From assembly GCF_000348985.1 (NCBI RefSeq), contig NC_035926.1:744001-808000 (forward strand): a stretch of DNA of 64,000 bases, given 5' to 3'. Within the stretch, counting starts at the first letter, position 1; each line of letters starts with the position of its first letter. Position numbers and translations under genes: made by a program. The notes under the pieces were generated by a model, which saw only the letters and a program-made list of their open reading frames with translations, ran no database searches and was not told the DNA's origin. Origin of the DNA: Huiozyma naganishii CBS 8797. Lineage: Eukaryota; Ascomycota; Saccharomycetes; Saccharomycetales; Saccharomycetaceae. Below, one piece after another: positions 1 through 9,604 of the stretch.

Positions 1-1
1 T

Positions 2-989
2 CAGTCGCTTTACAAATCCATTAAGAATAAAACATTCCAACACCTCGAACTTTCCGACATCGACTGGGGCAACCTAGCTCAGTTCCAATGTGTGGACTCT
101 CTACAAGGCAAAAGTCGTCAACACTCACATATCGTTGGTTCCAGAGTCAAACATCAAGAAAAATATTCAAACTTCGAATATATCCACTCCGATTTACTGG
201 GACAGATCTCTTCTCCGAGCACGAACACTAAGGCGTGGTTCATCTCATTTACTGATGAAGCCATCAGATACCGCTGGGTCTACAAAATAACCGACAAGCG
301 TGACACTACCATCCTACATATCCTAAAATCATTGATTGACTACATCCGCAATCAATTCAAAGGAAATGTACTGGCTTTCCAATTCGACCGGGGCAGTGAG
401 TTTACGAACAACATTGTCCGCACCTATCTCGCTGAAAAGGGTATATCCACATTCTACACCTCCGTAGGTGACCACCAAGCTAACGGGGTAGCCGAACGTC
501 TCAATCTAACGTTAATGAACGACTGCCGCACTCTGCTGAAAACTACCAATCTACTTTACCACTTATGGTTCTACGCTGTCCAATTTGCCACTCTGCTCAA
601 AAACTCAGTCTACAACGACACTTTACAATCTTCTGCTCGTGCCAAAGCTGGTCTACCCGGAAGGGACATCAAAAATATCCTTCCATTCGGACAACCTGTC
701 ATAGCGCACTTCACGAAGCTTAAAACAGAGCTAAAATATCGTGGTGAACAAGGATTCGCCCTTGTCCCTTCTTCCAACTCATATGGCTATCAGATTTACA
801 TACCTGACTGAGGTAGTAGTTGACACCACTAAATATGCTGTTATTCGCTCAAACATTCAAATCAATTCCAACGAAGACTACGATGACACCATCTTTGACG
901 ATGCTATCAACCAACTTACCGACGCTATTGAACATACCACTGTTAACAATTCCGACAAACGTATCACTTCCTTTATGTCAGAGCATTAA
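2..989 (+). pseudogene. Ty1/copia-type pol relic (integrase region)
   Basis: The reading frame is open from the window edge to 811 and resumes in another frame to a stop at 989. Together they match the integrase zinc-finger tail, catalytic core and following linker of Ty1 Pol. Seen: core acidic residues in YIHSD, FDRGSE and GVAER, then FGQPV and NSYGY blocks typical of Ty1. Oddities: the switch between frames near 800-820 is a frameshift. The second cysteine of the CX2C zinc pair reads Ser (CVDS). No reverse transcriptase follows 989. The 5' part of the element lies outside the window. I judge it a non-functional retrotransposon remnant. Confidence 0.9.
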
Positions 990-1130
990 CTCAAATGAAT
1001 AAAGGAGGCAATGGCCCAATCTCTTAGTCCGCATTGCACAACGTTTCAAATAGAGATAAAAGGACAGAACTGGCTGAATGACGTGTAGTGATTAGTTTTC
1101 ATGTTTAACCAATCCGAAAGGTAGAGCCAC

Positions 1131-1285
1131 CAACGTTTAACTTAGTGAAAAGTAACGGGAGAAGAATGATCCTCAGTGGTAAAGCATCAACAATGTATGT
1201 CTCTACCACCCAACCGGGAAGTATTATGATTATATATGATCGTATACCACTGGTCCACCACTATGCCTCGGAAATTCTCTGCACT
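1131..1285 (+). repeat. Dispersed repeat, copy 1 (partner at 32390-32580)
   Basis: Positions 1131-1175 match 32390-32434 at 42 of 45 positions without gaps. Weaker similarity continues to about 1211. A shared TGCCTCGGAAATT block occurs near 1265 and near 32561. It lies just beyond the Ty1-like pol stop here and just beyond the Ty3-like relic at the other site. An old LTR or the tail of a mobile element is likely, but no TG...CA ends are clear. Confidence 0.6.
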
Positions 1286-1548
1286 GGGACGTAATTCTTC
1301 CAATGAATTTCCGTACTAGCGCTGCTATGTTGGATAGAGTGGGGCCTTGAGGTGGACTATGTATATCTTAGCCTGGGAGGGTCTTCCAGCAGACGGTCTG
1401 TGCCAGACGCCGGAAGCTTCTCGCTGATATGAAACACACAGTAGAAACACGTAGTAGAAGAACATAAAGTGCGGTGACAAACTTTCACTTTTTATAGTTC
1501 TGCAAGCAATATCACATTGTACGCTAGAATGGAATTCTGTATCCAACA

Positions 1549-1830
1549 TTGGATGATGACTATCTGATATTCTGTACACACAATTATACGAGTTACATCA
1601 GTTGTACTTGGTTGACTAAGTCATATTCAGAGACGGTATTGAAAGATGCTGGTGCAGATACCATGCTCAGCATAATATGGCCATCCGCATGTCTCGAGTG
1701 GGTGTCCTTGCATGACAAGATCATAACAGATCACAGTACTGTAATTGAGACGATAACGGGCCATGAGTCCATTTCCAAGGGGCAGACTCTTAATATCAAT
1801 ATCCTCATATCTTCTCGATTGATATTTTGA
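1549..1830 (+). pseudogene. Unidentified relic, copy A (related to 52520-52850)
   Basis: A 93-codon open stretch of unknown identity. Its part around 1583-1680 resembles 52541-52650 in both DNA and one translated frame: the peptides YTSYISC and SETVLKDAGADT here correspond to YTNYISC and SEMFLKDVEADA there. Two separate decayed copies of the same coding sequence is the simplest reading. Neither copy has a convincing start or a recognisable domain. I do not assign a function. Confidence 0.4.
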
Positions 1831-2083
1831 AAATTACTTCTCCAGTACATTATTATACGTGCCTACGTAGCATAAACCATAGAGTATTACAGTTTTTTGG
1901 GGGGACTATGATACTTGAATGTCCTGCCGTGGCTCAATTTCGGTAACACCCCCAGGTTATCAGCAGGTTATCAGATAAGTTGCACTCACTAGTTATGGGG
2001 AATTAAGAACAAGTTCGCAGGGTGATAAACACACATTGGAAATTACAGGGTGGAAAAAACGTGCAAACGAGGGCCTTGTTTGA

Positions 2084-2266
2084 ACTGTCTTGATTCCAAT
2101 ATCTTCAAGGGGATACCTCAACTCACCAGTCCAAAACCTTTTCTTCTACCAGCAAGATCCAAACGGAACCAAGAAACTAACGTTTGGTGAAGATGGGAAA
2201 CTGAAGAACACATTTATCCAGTTCCTTGCCGAACTGGGGCTTATGGAGCTCTATAAATGGTCATAG
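2084..2266 (+). other. Short open stretch with protein-like composition, unassigned
   Basis: Open for about 60 codons between stops at 2081 and 2264. The translated text looks protein-like, with segments such as LNSPVQNLFFYQQDPNG and NTFIQFLAELGLMELYKW. There is no start codon in a convincing context and I do not recognise the family. It may be a fragment of a decayed gene, or chance. Confidence 0.25.
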
Positions 2267-2429
2267 AATCAAGCTCAAACGATCTGGCCAATCAGGGAAA
2301 AATAAGGTTACGGTGAAAATTCTCCAGACTGTTTCTGATTCATGCACTTATACCTACATGCGTGTGAGAAAAGAAAACCCAGTTTTTCTGACCAACAGGC
2401 TCATTCTGAGCATTTCATATTCTTGAACC

Positions 2430-4316
2430 GGTTATACAGCGATGCGATTCAGGTACCCATCCTCTGGCGACAGTTCTTTTTCTCTAAAGCAGATTCTGTC
2501 TAGGACCAGATTAGGCGTTTCCCTATAAAATAGGAGTTAGCACGACGGCGTTTCGACTCCTTTACTGGCCCGCGCCTCAACGCATCGTTTTATCGGCTGA
2601 TATCGCTCAACACGTCGCGTAAGGAGAAACAAAAGTGTGTTCGATTACGACATGGGGAGGCATCTCTCCTTTCGTAACCCTCCCCCCTGTAACCTGCGGC
2701 ACTATACAGAGGCGGGTGGAACTCCCTACACTACGGCGTAAACGGACATAAAAAGCAGAGAAAGCCTGGGCCAGCGGGCCAGCCGCCAGACGGGAGCCGT
2801 CCTGTCGCGGCCTATTGTTTTCCGGCGTTCCCAATCGGGAAAACAACAGTCCGAAGAAAGAAACGGGCAAAAGTCAGGCGGCTTTCGCGTCAGCCACGGA
2901 ATCTTTTTCTCTTTTTGGCGCGGTTTTTTCCCCGATCGGGCGGTGGGCGAGATCTCCCGCGGCGCTATTGTGCGGATGCACTTTCCAGACGGGCGGAAAA
3001 AAGAGGAAAACACAAACAACAGAATACGCGCAGCGCGTTCAAAAGTATGCTTACCAAATACCATGGGGGGACGGCTGCCCGCTTCCCGCTGCAAGTTGCT
3101 CATTCCCCGAGGCATTCTGCTTGAGGATATCGGGTGCTGTATTCACACCCGATAACGTACAAACCGATAAGTTTGAGGGGATTTGGTGCGTGTGCCGGAA
3201 ATTCAAAACAATGAGTTCTGGTTGCGCAGTTCACTTCCTTTGCCTTTGCAACTCCTGCAAAGGAAAGAGGTTACCAGAGAAAGCGAGTTGGCTACGTGGC
3301 GCGCGAGCGAAAAACAAACAAACGAAAGTTCATTCTTCGAAGCTTGTTAGGACAAGAATTGCGTAGGCAACGGCACACACAACTAGAATGTTCAATTCAG
3401 CGATAAAAAAGGTGACGTTATCACCCTCTTTTGCCCTCTATTGGAAAAAGAAAGATCGGCCGCCTCACTATTCCCCTGAGTTCACTGGAAAATGAGCTCA
3501 TCCCTTTCATTTGTGGAATATTTTATTTTCGAAAGGAGTGAAAACTGTAGATACGAGGTCGGTTCTAAAGAAAAAACCACTCCACTCCCCCACATTTCCC
3601 GGTTTCACCGGGCCATTCCAGTCACCACCCACAAGGCAGCTTGTTAGCGTCAGCTACTAGGGCATATATCCCCTATAAAGAAAACTTTTGAGCAATAACG
3701 ATATAGGAGGTGTTCTGCTACACTTGCGCAGCACCGCACCCAATGCGGGAACCGGAAACAATTGGAACAGGCAAATTAAGGTTTTCTTTTGTCCCAAATT
3801 TTGGTTGGATGATTTTTCTGGTTTCTTCTTTGGGAAACAAAAAAGAAACAGAAAAAGGGTGATAGATCTAGTTCCCAACTATTGCCCCCCTCATCCCGGC
3901 TTCGAGTGAATTCTCTGTAGTACTTCTCAACAAGTGCACGCCAACTGTGGTTCTCCTTCTTTGACGTGTGCGTCAATATACAACTTCCCAGAATGTCGTG
4001 CAGAGTTTACTGCATGAATTTGTTTGCAACGGAAAAAAACGAGCAACAACAACATTAACTAACAATACCAAATTTTTCTGCATTTCTCTTCCATAATATG
4101 ACCCGAATTTGCATTTGTACAAGCTTGTACGGTCTTTCTTTCAAGGTGGAAAACAGGAGCCGGGGGGGGCACACTTGAAATATTTTTACTTATATATAAA
4201 AGTGGTGGTTCATTCTTTCATGCCCGTCTAAGATAAGATGTCGTCCAGTTTCTGTCTCTTTGCTTTGTCGTTTTAGAGCTCGGTATACACTCAAATATTT
4301 GACATCGCCGAACAAA
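2430..4316 (+). promoter_or_regulatory. Long upstream region of the adhesin gene
   Basis: About 1.9 kb without a convincing gene. The part from about 2530 to 3360 is GC-rich for this genome and holds short palindromes, for example CCCGATCGGG at 2931-2940. Nearer the gene the DNA becomes AT-rich with poly-A tracts. A TATA element (TATATATAAAAG, about 4190-4202) lies about 115 bases before the ATG at 4317. Long intergenic promoters are usual for yeast adhesin and flocculin genes. ORFs in the GC-rich part look like chance. Confidence 0.45.
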
Positions 4317-7300
4317 ATGATTTTTAGTTATTTTGTTTTCGCGCTGTTATTGTTTTCCAAAGCCTTGGCTACTGTACTCTCGGGCAATCAAGTGCTGTAC
4401 AGTAGCACCTGGATGGGTGATGCCCTTGACATCACCAGTGGTTCGAATGTAAAATTTTCAAATGGTGCTTGGCATTTTTTCTTCAACGATATCACAAATG
4501 ATGGTACGTTTTACACCTGTCGTGACCCCTGGGATCTGCTTGGGCTTGGTATGACGTTCAGTGTAAATGGAGGTGATTTCATTAATCGAGGTAAAATGAT
4601 GATTGACGATACCAATTCGAACGTTGGGTTTTATACTGTGCTGAATCCTAGCAGGTTTATGAACTATGGGTCGCTATACATTGCGGGCCACGTCGGCATC
4701 CTTGGTTTTGCGCAACCAAGCCTGCAAATCAATTCAAGGACCATCTATAATGGGGGGCTGTTGTTCATTACACTTGCTGGTGCAACGGATGCAAAAATAC
4801 CGTTCACTTTAGGTACGACTGCAACAACTTTTCAAAATTATGGTACCATTTGTGCCTCTTACTATACCCTTCAATTTGGCACTCAGATTTCTGGTACAGG
4901 GTGTGTTGTCGCATCAACTGCCTCAAAGATTACAATTCCTTATGCGACGGACAATCAAGTGTTTCGGTTCGATGACAGTTCTGCTACTCTGACCTTGGGT
5001 GATTACTTTTCAAATACCATAATACTTTCCAATTTTGGTTCCGGAAATACTATTATTTTCCCAAACTCTATTAATGCTGTCGCGTACAATACTACCACAG
5101 GTATTCTAACTGTGACAAGGTCTGGGTTCCTAATACCAACACAAATACAGAAGTTTTCTGTTGGTTTAGGATACACTGCTTCTAAATTCCAATTGGTTAG
5201 TGCTGGGGCGGGGCTTTTCCAAAATCAAGGTGTTCAGTACGCAGGTACTCCTCCCGCAATTCCAAGACCTGCTCAATGTATGGAATGTGGTACTAAACCC
5301 GCTTGTACTTTTGTCACCTCGTTAATTAGTACAACCAACACGTTCACACATTCCGAATTAACATCTGTACTCACATCGTCGACTGAAATAATCAGCAGCA
5401 CTATCTCTTCTGTGATTTCTACTAGCTCTTCAAAGCCTTTAATTCCTCCAATTTCTTCGATTTCTTCGATTTCTTCGATTTCTTCGATTTCTCGCTATTT
5501 CAACTCTTCTTCTGTCATGTCAAGTGTGGTATCTTCAGGACAATCAAAGATTGCCTCCAGTGTCGCTTCTTCTCGAAGCATTAGTGTCACTTCGTTGAGT
5601 GCTTCCAGAGGTAGTTCTTTAAGTGCTTCTGAAATTAGCTCGTTGAGTGCTTCCAGAATCAGTTCGTTGAGTGCTTCCAGAGGTAGTTCTTTGAGTGCTT
5701 CTGAAATTAGCTCGTTGAGTGCTTCTGAAATTAGCTCGTTGAGTGCTTCCAGAGGTAGTTCGTTGAGTGCTTCCAGAGGTAGTTCTTTGAGTGCTTCTGA
5801 AATTAGTTCGTTGAGTGCTTCCAAAATCAGTTCTTTGAGCTCTTTGTCGTCAACTTCAAGTGTCAGCAGCAAAAGTGAGATGTCCAGTGTGAGTTTATCC
5901 AAATCATCCTCATCAGCGCTCTCATTTGCAAGTGGAGCGTCAGCGTCTTCCGGGTCTTCTTATGCTTTGGTTACTTCAGGTTTTTCTGAGTCGTCCGGTT
6001 CATCAAGGTCAGCATCGTCACTTGAATTATCGAGTTCTGATTCCGGATACCCTTCGTATAGTACGAACAGTGCCAAATCGACAAAATCCACTGGAAGTGT
6101 CGAGGCTAGCTCTATTACTGGGTCAAGCACTGAAATCTCCCGTGATATCTCTGGTGGGTTAACTTCAGAATCTGGTTATTCAACGGCGAAGCATAGTGGC
6201 AGCCAAGATGAATCTCTTGTTAGAAAGTCATCAACAGAAGTAAGCTTTACTTCACAAACGGCGGCCCCTTCATCTCGTGTGTTTCTGAATTCCACACGCA
6301 GTGGAGCGTCCTTCGAAAATTCTGTATCCCAGTCAACTGAAACCACTGTTACTTCAGGCATCTCAGCATCCAAAACAGGTATCACATCAGATATATCTGA
6401 TTCTAGTCCCGTCACTATATTGAGTTCCTTAACAAGCAGAGTGACTCCATCCAGTGGTGCCGATGCTGGTGACGGGACCAGAACGGTCACCACGAGCGGG
6501 TCTACCTACACCGAGGTTGTGTCGCACATCACTACTACGAACTCCAAGGGTGATGTTGTGACGCAGTTGACTACGAGCAGAGTGACTCCATCCAGCGATT
6601 CCGGTGACAGGACCAGAACGGTCACCACGAGCGGGTCTACCTACACCGAGGTTGTGTCGCACATCACGACGACGAACTCCAAGGGTGATGTTGTGACGCA
6701 GTTGACTACGAGCAGAGTGACTCCTTCCAGCGCTTCCGGTGACGGGACCAGAACGGTCACCACGAGCGGGTCTACCTACACTGAGGTTGTGTCGCACATC
6801 ACGACGACGAACTCCAAGGGTGATGTTGTGACGCAGTTGACTACGAGCAGAGTGACTCCATCCAATGGTGCCGATGCTGGTGACAGGACCAGAACGGTCA
6901 CCACGAGCGGGTCTACCTACACCGAGGTTGTGTCGCACATCACGACGACGAACTCCAAGGGTGACGTTGTGACGCAGTTGACGACGAGCACGTTGACGCC
7001 TTCGAGCGGTGCTTCGAGCGCACAGAGTAGGGAAGACGCCGGGGACCGCACGAGAACCGTGACGACCGGCAGCCACACGTACACTGAGGTGATCTCGCAC
7101 GTCACGACGACGAACTCCAAGGGCGAGGTGATCACGCAGTTGACGACGAGCACGTTGACGCCTTCGAGCGGTGCTTCGAGCGCACAGAGTAGGGAAGACG
7201 CCGGGGACCGCACGAGAACCGTGACGACCGGCAGCCACACGTACACTGAGGTAATCTCTCACGTTACGACAACTAACTCCAAGGGAGAGGTGGTGACGCA

Positions 7301-7616
7301 AACTAAGACTAGAGTATTGGATTCTACAGCGGTATTGAATACAGCAACAGAAAGTGGCACTTTGACCAAGCCAATTGTGTCAAGCACTGCCACTGGTGCC
7401 GCTAGCGGTTCCGCCAGGAACAGCGGAGCTGTGTCGCTAACGGGCACAGCCGGTGCGGTATCGTCAAATGGAGGTTCAACGGCATCTCAGTCATTTGGTG
7501 CTACAACCGCTTCTCTAGGGGCAGTTTCGACTGCTGGTAGCAGTGGACAAAACGCTTTCCAGGTGCGTAATCACGTAGTGGCCTGCTTGCTGGCGCTGTT
7601 TGTCTTCTGGATTTGA
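4317..7616 (+). CDS. GPI-anchored cell-wall adhesin with Hyphal_reg_CWP-like N-domain
   Basis: Predicted surface protein of 1099 residues. I start it at 4317, because the ATG there opens a clear signal peptide (MIFSYFVFALLLFSKALA); an upstream in-frame start at 4260 would bury it. Residues about 20-330 form a beta-rich, glycine/asparagine-rich domain of the hyphally regulated cell-wall protein type, closed by a Cys-rich CMECGTKPAC segment. Then come Ser-rich stretches, ten 8-residue units of the SSLSAS type (5590-5830), and six units of 40-50 residues with TRTVTT...TTTNSKG (about 6430-7300). The C-terminus has a hydrophobic tail (VACLLALFVFWI) fitting a GPI signal. The family anchors to wall glucan and mediates adhesion; the ligand is unknown. 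The nearest named relatives would be Candida glabrata Awp or Hyr/Iff proteins. Confidence 0.85.
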   Translation: MIFSYFVFALLLFSKALATVLSGNQVLYSSTWMGDALDITSGSNVKFSNGAWHFFFNDITNDGTFYTCRDPWDLLGLGMTFSVNGGDFINRGKMMIDDTNSNVGFYTVLNPSRFMNYGSLYIAGHVGILGFAQPSLQINSRTIYNGGLLFITLAGATDAKIPFTLGTTATTFQNYGTICASYYTLQFGTQISGTGCVVASTASKITIPYATDNQVFRFDDSSATLTLGDYFSNTIILSNFGSGNTIIFPNSINAVAYNTTTGILTVTRSGFLIPTQIQKFSVGLGYTASKFQLVSAGAGLFQNQGVQYAGTPPAIPRPAQCMECGTKPACTFVTSLISTTNTFTHSELTSVLTSSTEIISSTISSVISTSSSKPLIPPISSISSISSISSISRYFNSSSVMSSVVSSGQSKIASSVASSRSISVTSLSASRGSSLSASEISSLSASRISSLSASRGSSLSASEISSLSASEISSLSASRGSSLSASRGSSLSASEISSLSASKISSLSSLSSTSSVSSKSEMSSVSLSKSSSSALSFASGASASSGSSYALVTSGFSESSGSSRSASSLELSSSDSGYPSYSTNSAKSTKSTGSVEASSITGSSTEISRDISGGLTSESGYSTAKHSGSQDESLVRKSSTEVSFTSQTAAPSSRVFLNSTRSGASFENSVSQSTETTVTSGISASKTGITSDISDSSPVTILSSLTSRVTPSSGADAGDGTRTVTTSGSTYTEVVSHITTTNSKGDVVTQLTTSRVTPSSDSGDRTRTVTTSGSTYTEVVSHITTTNSKGDVVTQLTTSRVTPSSASGDGTRTVTTSGSTYTEVVSHITTTNSKGDVVTQLTTSRVTPSNGADAGDRTRTVTTSGSTYTEVVSHITTTNSKGDVVTQLTTSTLTPSSGASSAQSREDAGDRTRTVTTGSHTYTEVISHVTTTNSKGEVITQLTTSTLTPSSGASSAQSREDAGDRTRTVTTGSHTYTEVISHVTTTNSKGEVVTQTKTRVLDSTAVLNTATESGTLTKPIVSSTATGAASGSARNSGAVSLTGTAGAVSSNGGSTASQSFGATTASLGAVSTAGSSGQNAFQVRNHVVACLLALFVFWI
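5590..5832 (+). repeat. 24-bp minisatellite in adhesin stalk (10 units)
   Basis: Ten in-frame 24-base units encode SSLSAS followed by RG, EI, RI or KI. Unit types are mixed in order (RG, EI, RI, RG, EI, EI, RG, RG, EI, KI), as expected from slippage or unequal exchange. A shorter (TCTTCGATT)n array precedes it near 5452-5491. Confidence 0.9.
6433..7300 (+). repeat. Six-unit long tandem repeat in adhesin stalk
   Basis: Units of about 130-160 bases encode the TRTVTTSGSTYTEVVSH / TTTNSKGDVVTQLTTS pattern. Units 1-4 share one codon style. Units 5 and 6 (about 6985-7145 and 7147-7307) carry an extra SSAQSREDAGDR segment, are GC-richer, and are almost identical to each other in DNA, which indicates recent duplication or homogenisation. 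Confidence 0.85.
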
Positions 7617-7906
7617 AAACCTCGACACGATGACTGGATATCTGAGGGATATCCTTTTCTTTTTTTTATTGTATTCGTTTCGCGATGCTCAATAGATGCG
7701 GTCTTGAAAGACGTATTCTTTTTCCTTTATTTCATTATGAGCAAAGCTAACGAACATTTCCCGAGCACAGTTTATCAATCCTTCTATGGATTTTTTTATT
7801 TTTATCTTTGCTGTGCTCCTTTTTATTTCTACGTAAAGTGTAAATAGTTGATAAACAGAACAAGGTCCACTTTTTTGTAAGAGCTAAAGTAGGTTGAGTG
7901 TGATTA
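7617..7906. other. Intergenic, adhesin 3' flank
   Basis: AT-rich sequence with a T-run soon after the adhesin stop (about 7652-7670) that could serve 3'-end formation. I see no gene. Confidence 0.5.
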
Positions 7907-8286
7907 TGTTGGATATTGTCTTTTTCGCCGTGACTATCCATTTTGAGTAGAGATTGAAAGATGACTTAGATAAAGTTGACTTCTTAGGCATACTATATAA
8001 GTATAAGGTTCGATGGTCTCTTCTGTATGTTCAGAAAGATAGAGACCAATACTGTAAATATAACTAGTCTTTATATATGTGAGAATTTCCCAGATAATCT
8101 CAGAATAAGAATATGTTTCACAGTGCAACATATTAACTTCCACGTGGCATTATTGTTATACGTTTCATAGTTGCCACGTATAATTATCGTTTCACTATTC
8201 TGCTTATGCCTATGATGATATCCATTAATTCCTAATAATAGTCTATTTCTATTATTCAGACTAATTACTTATATAGTAATAACTAA
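7907..8286 (+). mobile_element. LTR copy A, Ty1-like family
   Basis: Begins TGTTGGATATTG. Over about 340 bases it matches the reverse complement of 8660-9028, including shared blocks GGTTCGATGGTCTCTTCTGTATGT, ATATAACTAGTCTTTATATATGTGA and TTCCACGTGGCAT (each broken by few mismatches). It runs into an assembly gap, so the 3' end is not seen. No internal retrotransposon genes adjoin it, so it looks like a solo LTR. Confidence 0.65.
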
Positions 8287-8386
8287 NNNNNNNNNNNNNN
8301 NNNNNNNNNNNNNNNNNNNNNNNNNNNNNNNNNNNNNNNNNNNNNNNNNNNNNNNNNNNNNNNNNNNNNNNNNNNNNNNNNNNNNN
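8287..8386. other. Assembly gap of 100 N
   Basis: Exactly 100 undetermined bases, the conventional scaffold-gap length, so the true size is unknown. The flanks 8231-8286 and 8387-8436 are direct repeats of each other (CCTAATAATAGTC... / CCTATAATAGTC... to ...AACTAA), so the contig ends may be overlapping or collapsed copies. Confidence 0.95.
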
Positions 8387-8517
8387 CCTATAATAGTCAT
8401 TTTCTATATTCAGCAATACTTATATAGTATAACTAAGAAATCAACTTTATCTAAGTCATCTCTCAACCTCTACTTAAAATGGATAGTCACGGCGAAAAGC
8501 AATATCCATCACATTTC
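8387..8517 (-). mobile_element. LTR fragment B, inverted relative to copy A
   Basis: Positions 8434-8511 are nearly the exact reverse complement of the first 80 bases of LTR copy A (GACTATCCATTTT, GACTTAGATAAAGTTGA and neighbours). It is truncated by the gap on its other side. It could be part of an inverted pair or a misassembled copy. Confidence 0.5.
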
Positions 8518-8659
8518 TATATCCAGCTCTTCCACTCTCGTGATATTTACGAAAATCATAGAAAGGGTACAAATTAGTCCCTCAGTTTTTTTATCCAAAA
8601 ATATTTGAAGATAATTCAAATAAATAATAACTTCTTAAAAGCCACACGTGACTGTTTCC

Positions 8660-9028
8660 CTTCTCAAGGATTCTGCTGGATATAGAAAATGAATATGATA
8701 AGGGTGATAAGATATCATCATAGGCATAAAGAATGTGAAACGCTAATGATACCTGGCAACTATGAAGCGCATAACACAAATGCCACGTGGAAGTTAACAT
8801 ATTATACTATGAAACATACTCACTATTCTGAGACTATTTGGGAAATTATCACATATATAAAGACTAGTTATATCCATAGTATCGGTCTCTATCTTCCTGA
8901 TACATACAGAAGAGACCATCGAACCATATACTTATATATTAAGTATACACCAGAAGTCATACCTGAACTAAAACATCTCTTTACTCTACTACAATGAATA
9001 GCCACGGCGAACAAGACCCTATTCAACA
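8660..9028 (-). mobile_element. LTR copy C, inverted relative to copy A
   Basis: Read on the minus strand it starts TGTTGAATAGGG at 9028 and follows copy A for about 340 bases with scattered differences. Past that, AATCCTTGAGAAGGG near 8665 resembles the 3' part of the S. cerevisiae delta LTR. The far end lacks a clear CAACA. The ORF of 102 codons across it (8689-8997) is a by-product. Confidence 0.6.
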
Positions 9029-9604
9029 GATTCATAACCACTTTCCATATCTTTCCAGATAAGCTCTGAATACCGGACCTTGCAACTAATAAAACGTAAA
9101 TGGCGCAGAATATCTGATAAAGTTACACATCTATAGAATATTGGAAATCCGGTTTCATACAATGTTACATTGCTTATCGTCATATAAAAGGCGAATAGAA
9201 TTTATCGACAGTTTATGTAGCTATATATTGAATATATGGGGGAGGAGCTTTCGGCGTTCGGCAGTGACCCTCTGCTGGGAGACCCTGCCACACCTCAAAC
9301 ATGCGTAATGCAGGTCCATTTCTTCGCTTCCAGCAACATCTCCCAAAAAAATAACAACATCAAATGTCAGCTATTACAAGAAAAGATAGATTTCACCCTG
9401 TCGACGATATATACGGAAAACAACAAATATTCCATTAAATGACTCTTTAAATAGTGTGCGGGTCAAACCTTACAAACTCCGGGGAATTTAAATATGCTTC
9501 TTTTAAACCGCCAAAAGTTGTTTGACAGAAGGATGTTTAAGAGCAGGTTCTCTTTTGCAAGCGAAAATTGTAAAAGCGTCTCAAAATCTACATGTATCTA
9601 TAGG
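9029..9604. other. Intergenic between LTR cluster and DPH2
   Basis: AT-rich. A 68-codon ORF at 9236-9442 has no recognisable family. Nothing else is supported. Confidence 0.4.

Noticed and set aside
2815..3366. 183-codon frame in the GC-rich block
   Set aside because: GC-rich DNA has few stops by chance. Overlapping frames on both strands are equally open and none resembles a protein family.
5590..5832. Regular short repeats that might suggest a CRISPR-like array
   Set aside because: Units are in-frame, contiguous and without spacers, and they encode a Ser-rich stalk in a eukaryotic gene.
6429..7301. 290-codon open frame on the minus strand of the adhesin
   Set aside because: It mirrors the tandem repeats and their biased codons. 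There is no independent start context or domain. The same applies to the minus frame at 5495-5902.
8689..8997. 102-codon ORF with a related frame at 7934-8143
   Set aside because: Their similarity comes from the inverted LTR copies, not from a conserved gene.
9236..9442. 68-codon ORF before DPH2
   Set aside because: No recognisable family, AT-rich tail and no neighbouring signals. It remains possible but unsupported.
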